A DNA stretch of 64,000 nt from positions 124,001 through 188,000 of the forward strand of contig NZ_PZZZ01000007.1 of assembly GCF_003046475.1 (NCBI RefSeq), in the 5' to 3' direction. Below, piece by piece: positions 58,128 through 64,000 of the stretch. Both the position numbers and the translations under genes were made by a program. The DNA comes from Mycoplana dimorpha. GTDB lineage: Bacteria; Pseudomonadota; Alphaproteobacteria; Rhizobiales; Rhizobiaceae. A model generated the notes under the pieces. That model had not been told where the DNA came from. It saw nothing but the letters and a program-made list of their open reading frames with translations, and made no database searches. Position 1 is the stretch's first letter, and each line of letters opens with the position of its first letter.

Positions 58128-59436
58128 TCAGGCGAAATGGACGTTGTGGTGCCGGCTTGCCGCGTATCTGCCCCGCGTGTCGACGACGAGGCGGGCGTGG
58201 CGCTGGATGAAGTCGTAATCGAAGCTGTCGTGATCGGTCGCCAGCAAGACGCAATCAAACTCGGCCAGGGTCTCCGGGGTCAGGTCCACACTGGTCAGAT
58301 CGAAGTAATGCTCACGCATCCGCGGGAACACCGGCACGAACGGATCGCTGTAGGCGACCTCTGCCCCCCCTCGCCTGCAGGAGTTCCAGCAGGTGAACGG
58401 ATGGCGACTCCCGGACATCGTTGACATTCTTCTTGTATGCGAGCCCGAGCACCAGAATCTTGCTGCCGCGCACCGATTTGACGGCGCCGTTGAGAGCGTC
58501 CACGACCTTGTCGACGACGAAGTGCGGCATGTGCGAATTCACCTCGCCGGCGAGTTCGATGAACCGCGTGTTGACGCCGTATTCCTTCGCCTTCCAGGTC
58601 AGGTAGAACGGGTCGATGGGAATGCAGTGGCCACCCAGCCCCGGCCCCGGATGGTACGGCGTGAAGCCGAAGGGCTTCGAGGCAGCGGCGCGAATGACCT
58701 CGTGGATGTTGATGCCCATGCGGTCGGCGACGATCTTCATCTCGTTGACGAGCCCGATGTTCACGGCCCGGTGGATGTTCTCGAGCAGCTTGGTCATCTC
58801 GGCGGCCGCCGGGCTGGACACCGGGACGACACGCTCGATTGCCGTCTCGTACAGCGCGACGCCGAGGGCCAGACAGGCCTCGGTCACGCCGCCACAGACC
58901 TTGGGAATCTTGTGTGTCGGATAGGCGTGGTTGCCCGGATCCTCGCGCTCGGGTGAGTAAACGACGAAAAAGTCCTCGCCGACGGAAAAGCCGCGGTCGC
59001 GCACCGGCGGCAACACGATTTCCTCGGTCGTTCCCGGGTAGGTGGTGGATTCCAGCGAAAGCAACTGGCCCTTCCGCAGGAAGGGCTTGAGCGTTTCCAG
59101 CGTAGTGGTGATGAACGAAAGATCCGGCTCGCGGTGTCGGCCGAGCGGCGTCGGCACGCAAATGATGATCGCGTCGACTTCGGCAATGCGTGCGAAGTCG
59201 CTGGTGACGGTCATGCCCGCGTCCAGCGCCGCCTTGATGCGTGCCGGTTCGATATGGCTGATGTAGCTCTGCCCGTCGCGCAACATCGTGATCTTGTCTT
59301 CGTCGATATCAAATCCGACGACCGAGCGATGCTTCTCAGCAAAACGGAGTGCGAGCGGCAGGCCGACATAACCCAGTCCGATGATGCCGATGGACAGCTC
59401 ACCGCGGGTGAGCTTCTGCAGAAATAGATCTTTCAT
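58128..59436 (-). pseudogene. Nucleotide-sugar (UDP-GlcNAc/UDP-Glc type) dehydrogenase with a frameshift in a G7 run
   Basis: The gene starts [20 protein letters not shown] with AAGGAAGA upstream. The first 360 residues carry the NAD motif [29 protein letters not shown], the catalytic Cys in [17 protein letters not shown] and NVDVRES-type [11 protein letters not shown]. At plus-strand C run 58364-58370 the frame leaves the family pattern and ends at 58312. In the next frame the rest continues [20 protein letters not shown], then [20 protein letters not shown], ending at 58128. The full protein would be about 436 residues, a standard WbpA-like enzyme making UDP-sugar uronates for polysaccharide. 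Confidence 0.85.
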
Positions 59437-59484
59437 TCTTCCTTGATCGCCTCGTTTTGCTGTCGTTCTGCGGTGGATGGGGAC

Positions 59485-60444
59485 CTAGTGGCCGGTTGTT
59501 TCAACATAAAGATCGGATCGGCGCCCGAACACCGCAGCCAGTCGCCCGGCGATCCAGCCCGCGCCCCGCACGGTCGAAAGAAATGTCCGTCCTGCGGTCG
59601 GCAGGATTGCGAGGAAAAGGACTGCGACCATCAGCGTCCGCAGCGGAACGGTCAAGATCAGCGAGACGGCATACAATGCGCTCTTGTCGAGCTTTCTGCG
59701 AAACGAGGTATTGGACTGGTTGAGGGCGCGCCAGAACTGGTAGCCGGGAGTCAGTCTCTCGGACGGCACTGTTTCGCGAACCACGGCATCCGGAACCCAT
59801 TTGACCGCCAGCCGGCGGCGCCTTACCTGCGCGAAGAATGCCGCATCCGACCCGCCGGAAAAACGCATCCCTTCGTCGAAACGCAGGCCATGACGGGTGA
59901 ACAGCTCGGTGCTCGCAAGCCAGTTGCCGGTCGTGATCGTCACTTTGGTATCCCGGCCGCCCGCGGCGAGATTTCGCGCTTTCCGGGCTTTTTCGTCATA
60001 GCGCCTTGCGATGGCCGAATGCACGAACCGCTTGCCGAAACTGCTGCCTTCGGGCGGCAACGCCGCCAAGACCGGCCCACCCAAAAGCAGCGCGCCAGAG
60101 GTCCTGTAGGCGCTGACAAGTTCGTCCGTCCAGGCTTGGTCGGCAATCTCGTCGTCATCGACAAAGGCCAGGAGGTCGGCCCCGGTCTCGACCGCGAACT
60201 CGATGGCCCGGTTCCGCGCCATCGGTATGCCAACGCGATCTTCAAGCAGATAATGCAGTTCGGCACCATCGAACCGCGGGCGCATCTCTTCGACCGTTGC
60301 CTGGGAATTCGGAGCGCCATCGTTTTCGACGATCAGAAACACCGGCTCGACGTCCTGAGGCCGACGCATGGTTGCGAGCGACGCCAGGAGATACTTAAGC
60401 ATCTGCGGCCGTCGACGGGTTGCTGCGCAAACAACCACTCTCAA
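59485..60444 (-). CDS. Glycosyltransferase family 2
   Basis: A 319-residue protein with the GT-A start RVVVCAATRRRPQMLKYLL, the DxD region AFVDDDEIAD and RFSGGSDAAFFAQVRRRRLA, and C-terminal hydrophobic helices (LILTVPLRTLMVAVLFLAIL) that anchor it in the membrane. It probably adds a sugar during surface-polysaccharide assembly. I start it at TTG 60444, since AAGGG lies six bases before it and the fold begins there; a TTG at 60465 gives seven more residues. Confidence 0.82.
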   Translation of the reverse strand: MRVVVCAATRRRPQMLKYLLASLATMRRPQDVEPVFLIVENDGAPNSQATVEEMRPRFDGAELHYLLEDRVGIPMARNRAIEFAVETGADLLAFVDDDEIADQAWTDELVSAYRTSGALLLGGPVLAALPPEGSSFGKRFVHSAIARRYDEKARKARNLAAGGRDTKVTITTGNWLASTELFTRHGLRFDEGMRFSGGSDAAFFAQVRRRRLAVKWVPDAVVRETVPSERLTPGYQFWRALNQSNTSFRRKLDKSALYAVSLILTVPLRTLMVAVLFLAILPTAGRTFLSTVRGAGWIAGRLAAVFGRRSDLYVETTGH

Positions 60445-60734
60445 ATTACAACCCTTGGCAAGCAATAGCAGCCTCTGACTTCATCCTAGTGGCTCCATTA
60501 GCGGCGCTCGCATACGACGAATGCATTTAAATACCGTGCACGAGTTCAGACTCCCTTATAAGCGGGCGCTTTGATTGACAACAATTTGCGTTGCTGAAAA
60601 AAGAGACCTCCACAGTTCTGCGGCCTGCCTGGATGCTCCGACCCTCCGGATACATCCAAAGCCGCGGGCGAAATGTGTAATTGAGAGAGCAGTCGCCAGG
60701 CGCGCGTAATCGTGTCCGGCCTCTGCGGGGACAG

Positions 60735-62027
60735 ATGCTAGTGGGATCCAAACCAGCGAATCGGCCGAAGCCGACATGGCGTCGCGCCCTGCGGACGATC
60801 GGAAGGAAGATCTCCTTTTGGCAGCAGCAGCAGTGGCCGTCGTCACGCCGGCTGATTCCCACGGCCTACGAAATCGGTGAGCGAAACGGGTACCAGAAAG
60901 CCGTGGCCTGGGCGGAGCGGCACAGTTCTGTCGACGTGTCGCACGGGATTCATGTCCTGAGAGCCAACCGCGACAAGGCTGATGCGGCCGCATGGATCAC
61001 GCATCTGAACGCCTATCTGGCGCAATACGGCACCAGTCCGCTGGTTCTGGCCGATGCACAGGGAAGTCTGATCCACCGCCTGCGGTCCACTCCAAAGAAG
61101 ATCATAACCGACGGACCGCTCGTTTCGGTGATCATGTGCGCCTACAACGCGCAGGACACGATCGAAATGGCGGCGAGGTCCATCCTAAGTCAGAGCTGGA
61201 GGCCCTTCGAGCTTCTGATTGTCGACGACGGCAGCACCGACGGAACCGCCGCGATCGCTTTCCAACTTGCAAGGGAAGACGCCCGGGTCAGGGTACATCT
61301 GAACGCCGCCAATGTCGGGCCCTATGTGGGCCGCAACCTTGCCCTGCGCCACGCCAGGGGCGCCTACGTCACCTGCCATGATGCCGATGACTGGGCACAT
61401 CCGGAACGGCTCGAGCACCAGATCGAATTCCTGCACCGGAAGCAGTTGGCCGGCACCCTTTCCGGAATGCTACGCATGCGAGTGAACGGTCAATTCGCGC
61501 GATTGACCACCGGGCGGCGCAAAGAAAGAAATGACGGCATCCTGCAGTTTGCCGCCGCATCAGCCCTGTTCGAGCGCAAGGCATTCGACGTGCACCTGCA
61601 ATATTGGGATTCGGTTCGATTCGGCGCCGATTCGGAGCTGATCGATCGGGCGGAGCTGGCGTTCAGGCACGGAATGCAAAGGCAAGTCACCTTCTCGATG
61701 ATATGCCTTGACCACGAAAATAGCTTAACCAACCATCCGGAGACCGGACTCTCTGAACGGCACGGACTATCTAAAGCAAGAAAATTATACTCGGCAGAAT
61801 ATAAAGCCTGGCATGCGCAAAGCTCTTCATCTTCCCTCAAGATGGATTTTCCGCAATATGAGCGACGTTTCAAGGCTCCGGCCGAAGCAGTCGTACGTAT
61901 CGAGGACGTATCGCATGCCGTTTCCAATTCAAGTTTCGATACCCCGAACGGTGGACTAGCTCCATTTCCCCGCGTGAATGCTTCCGGACAGAACCCTGCA
62001 ACATGCTTCACACCGCTAAACGCCTAA
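60735..62027 (+). CDS. Glycosyltransferase family 2 with N-terminal extension
   Basis: A 430-residue protein. The GT-A domain begins near residue 130 with VSVIMCAYNAQDTIEMAARS and has VDDGSTDGTAA and THCDADDWAHPERL-type CHDADDWAHPERL. The first 130 residues look helical and unassigned. It ends with a Ser-rich stretch. GGGGACAG precedes ATG 60735; a TTG at 60681 is less likely. The last 25 bases overlap the next gene. Confidence 0.83.
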   Translation: MLVGSKPANRPKPTWRRALRTIGRKISFWQQQQWPSSRRLIPTAYEIGERNGYQKAVAWAERHSSVDVSHGIHVLRANRDKADAAAWITHLNAYLAQYGTSPLVLADAQGSLIHRLRSTPKKIITDGPLVSVIMCAYNAQDTIEMAARSILSQSWRPFELLIVDDGSTDGTAAIAFQLAREDARVRVHLNAANVGPYVGRNLALRHARGAYVTCHDADDWAHPERLEHQIEFLHRKQLAGTLSGMLRMRVNGQFARLTTGRRKERNDGILQFAAASALFERKAFDVHLQYWDSVRFGADSELIDRAELAFRHGMQRQVTFSMICLDHENSLTNHPETGLSERHGLSKARKLYSAEYKAWHAQSSSSSLKMDFPQYERRFKAPAEAVVRIEDVSHAVSNSSFDTPNGGLAPFPRVNASGQNPATCFTPLNA

Positions 62028-63928
62028 AACGACTGATAATCCGAAGCTATGGCCCTTCCAGAACTGGCGGCTCGCTTGCCGGAAAGCCCGGGCATGATAA
62101 TCACGGCATTGCAAAACGGAGGAAGAGAACGCGCGAAATCGGAGCGATTTTGACAATCCCCTATGTCCTCGTCACTACTCCCGCGCGGCGCCTGCGGTCG
62201 CGAATCGCCTACAGGGCCCGGGACTTCAAGACGGCCGATATTCTGCTTCGCTCGCTTTGCAAGAGTCCCTTTGCCAGTCGTTCCGACCATCAGCGGCGTT
62301 TGACAGCGCTCCACCACTTGGGCCAGTCGGACCTTGTGGCCCGGTACTCGCGGTTCGTGGCGCATCTCGGGGCGTCCGGTCATGCAAGGCCCTACAATGT
62401 TGCGCATCGGCTTTGGGCATGTGGCAACTATACCGCTGCGCTGAAACTGCTCGGATCGCCCAAAGGCTGGCAAAGGAACAAGCAGTCGGCACAATTGGCA
62501 TTCGCCTGTCTGACCGCGCTTCGACGCTACCCGGATGCCTCCCGGATACTCGATCTGAAATGGAAGAAGCCGCTCAAGGGCGCTGTGGCCGACAGGGTTC
62601 GCAAAGTCGTGCGGTACATGGACAGGGCGAAGATCGAAGCGCCCGGCGACGCCGACGTAACACCTGCTGTTGTTGCGCACTGGCTTGCGCGCAAAGACGA
62701 CCGCCAACGCCTGACGTATTCGCCCGTAGCAGGACGGGTGATGATTTACGTCCATTCTCTGGCGATCGGCGGAGCGGAACGTCAGGCCAAGAACCTCATC
62801 GAAAGCCTGTGCGCGGACGATACCGTAAGCGCCGTCCACCTGCTCATGAAAAAACCGGACACCGAGCATCAGTACGATGTGAAGGCGCCGGCCGGAAAGT
62901 TCGTGCGGCACGACTTCGGAAGCATGCCCGGTGGAATCCCGTCGCCCTGGCGCGGCCAGGCGCTCATGGAGGATGTCTGGTCCCTCTCCGATGCATTGGG
63001 TCTTTCGTCGTTGCCGAACATCGTTGCGGCAATTCATGAAGTGCGCCCGGAAGTCGTACATGCGCGAGCTGGACTTCATGCCGAGGTGGTGCTTGCAGCC
63101 ATTCTGACCAACGTACCGCGCATCGTTGTCCATTTTGGCTCGATGTCGCGCGGTCAGCAGTCGCATGGCACGGACGCTGCAGTTCTGCGCGAGAAGATGG
63201 TCGAGAACGTCATCGCTCAATGCGCCGCGTTCCCGCAACTTGCTCTGGTTGCCAACAGCCGTGCGGCGGCCGATGACTGGGCGCTCGAATGCGGGCTCCC
63301 GAAGGAAAGGATAGGGGTCATCTACAACGCCATAGATCCCGAGGATATCGGCTTTTCCGCCCCCGTGACGCTGAAGGTCATCAAACCCGAGGCGCCTCGC
63401 GTCGTTGGTGGCGTATTTCGCCTGGCACCGGTCAAGGATCCCCTGCTCTGGGTGAAGGTGGCGGCGCGCGTTGATGCGGCCATCCCCGGCACACGCTTCC
63501 TGCTCGTCGGAGATGGACCGATGCGTCCGGCCGTCCAGCAGGCGATCGCAGCTGCCGGGCTCGAGAACCGCTTCGAAATGCCCGGTTTCATCACGAAGAA
63601 TCTCATCGATTACCTGACGCAAATGGACATATTCCTTCTGACAACGCGGACAGAAAGCCTGCCCAATGCTGTTATCGAGGCACAGCTCGCCGGGTTGCCG
63701 GTCATCGCCCCCGATGTGGGCGGCATCCGCGAAGCGGTTGCGGATGACAGCACCGCAATGCTGATCGAGCGCGATGCCGACGCACTTGCGCGCGCGGTGG
63801 TAAAGGGCCTGCAGGATGAGCGGTGGCTTGCGGATGTCCGCGCGCGTGCACCAGGGCTGATCACCAGGCGGTTCTCTCGAGAGACGCTGCTCCAATCGAC
63901 CAAGTCGGCTTACGGCTGGATCTCGTAA
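62003..63928 (+). CDS. Glycosyltransferase family 4 (GT-B) with long N-terminal region
   Basis: A 641-residue protein with a GT-B fold in its second half: MIYVHSLAIGGAERQAKNLI, VGGVFRLAPVKDPLLWVK, FLLVGDGPMRPAVQQAI and EMPGFITKNLIDYLTQMDIFLLTTRTESLPNAVIEAQLAGLPVIA (read as pieces). The first 230 residues are basic and partly repetitive in helices, perhaps TPR-like. The start ATG overlaps the preceding gene by 25 bases, so the two glycosyltransferases are expressed together. Confidence 0.87.
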   Translation: MLHTAKRLKRLIIRSYGPSRTGGSLAGKPGHDNHGIAKRRKRTREIGAILTIPYVLVTTPARRLRSRIAYRARDFKTADILLRSLCKSPFASRSDHQRRLTALHHLGQSDLVARYSRFVAHLGASGHARPYNVAHRLWACGNYTAALKLLGSPKGWQRNKQSAQLAFACLTALRRYPDASRILDLKWKKPLKGAVADRVRKVVRYMDRAKIEAPGDADVTPAVVAHWLARKDDRQRLTYSPVAGRVMIYVHSLAIGGAERQAKNLIESLCADDTVSAVHLLMKKPDTEHQYDVKAPAGKFVRHDFGSMPGGIPSPWRGQALMEDVWSLSDALGLSSLPNIVAAIHEVRPEVVHARAGLHAEVVLAAILTNVPRIVVHFGSMSRGQQSHGTDAAVLREKMVENVIAQCAAFPQLALVANSRAAADDWALECGLPKERIGVIYNAIDPEDIGFSAPVTLKVIKPEAPRVVGGVFRLAPVKDPLLWVKVAARVDAAIPGTRFLLVGDGPMRPAVQQAIAAAGLENRFEMPGFITKNLIDYLTQMDIFLLTTRTESLPNAVIEAQLAGLPVIAPDVGGIREAVADDSTAMLIERDADALARAVVKGLQDERWLADVRARAPGLITRRFSRETLLQSTKSAYGWIS

Positions 63929-63945
63929 GCGGGAATATACGAGCA

Positions 63946-64000
63946 ATGAAATACCGCCCCGAGATCGATGGGCTGCGCGCCGTGGCCGTCGTAAGTGTGA
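63946..64000 (+). CDS. Acyltransferase 3 family protein, N-terminal fragment
   Basis: The window ends 18 codons into this gene. The start MKYRPEIDGLRAVAVVSV is the conserved opening of membrane acyltransferases that O-acetylate polysaccharides (OafA/YrhL type). GAGCA lies before the ATG. It continues the polysaccharide cluster. Confidence 0.85.
   Translation, partial: MKYRPEIDGLRAVAVVSV

Noticed and set aside
57967-58218. Possible small gene (83 codons) next to the FMN reductase
   Set aside because: It runs into the 3' part of the sugar dehydrogenase on the other strand and shows no conserved pattern.
62024-63946. 640-codon frame antisense to the GT-B glycosyltransferase
   Set aside because: The sense strand encodes the full GT-B fold with known motifs, and the antisense frame shows no family.

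Overview
This window reads as a G+C-rich chromosomal segment from an alphaproteobacterium of the Rhizobiaceae (Sinorhizobium/Ensifer, Shinella, Rhizobium or Agrobacterium relatives). The assignment rests on gene families seen here: a NolR-like ArsR regulator, BacA, the ChvE-GguA-GguB-GguC sugar-uptake operon with a divergent GbpR-type LysR regulator, a rhizobial-type L-arabonate dehydratase and a DUF1127 protein. Genus and replicon cannot be fixed from this window; the der gene and a tRNA-Arg argue for a chromosome. No insertion sequence, prophage or CRISPR array is visible.

Layout. 0-8.7 kb: end of a HugZ-like gene, nolR-like regulator, alpha/beta hydrolase, adenine deaminase, a RelE/ParE-type toxin-antitoxin pair, alpha-glucosidase, then Ldh-type dehydrogenase, KDG kinase and a secreted cupredoxin. 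8.7-17.5 kb: der with a YfgM-like partner, nnrU, a polysaccharide deacetylase-like protein, bacA, an MFS exporter, a second-type methionine aminopeptidase and an LLM flavoprotein. 17.7-20.7 kb: a VapC toxin with a frameshifted antitoxin, then an SRPBCC / TPR-type ECF sigma factor / YCII module. 21-24 kb: glpK and bdhA.

25-30 kb: a purine-catabolism block of urate hydroxylase PuuD, guanine deaminase, allantoinase PuuE and a fused OHCU decarboxylase-ureidoglycolate lyase, facing each other, beside a GcvA-like LysR gene. With adenine deaminase at 2 kb these cover purine bases to glyoxylate, except hydroxyisourate hydrolase and xanthine dehydrogenase, which are not in the window. 30-32 kb: a split MnmC tRNA-modification pair whose divergent start codons overlap. 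32-38 kb: a large multi-PAS hybrid histidine kinase divergent from an MttB-superfamily methyltransferase. 38-42.8 kb: cytochrome c, host-attachment protein, RhlE-type helicase, EamA transporter and a Phd-VapC pair.

42.9-51.2 kb: the L-arabinose/galactose uptake and oxidation cluster (arabonate dehydratase, gguC, gguB, gguA, chvE) with gbpR divergent and a J-domain-like gene behind it. 52-57 kb: inositol dehydrogenase, tRNA-Arg(CCG), then a histidine phosphatase, gnd and zwf cassette. 58-64 kb: the edge of a surface-polysaccharide locus with a nucleotide-sugar dehydrogenase interrupted by a frameshift in a run of seven G, three glycosyltransferases and the start of an acyltransferase.

The most interesting items are the G-run frameshift in the polysaccharide gene (phase variation or sequencing error), the matching frameshift in the antitoxin at 18.2 kb, the split mnmC pair without an intergenic region, the kinase/MttB pair, and several perfect palindromes in promoter regions. 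Nothing in the window is clearly a wholly new system.
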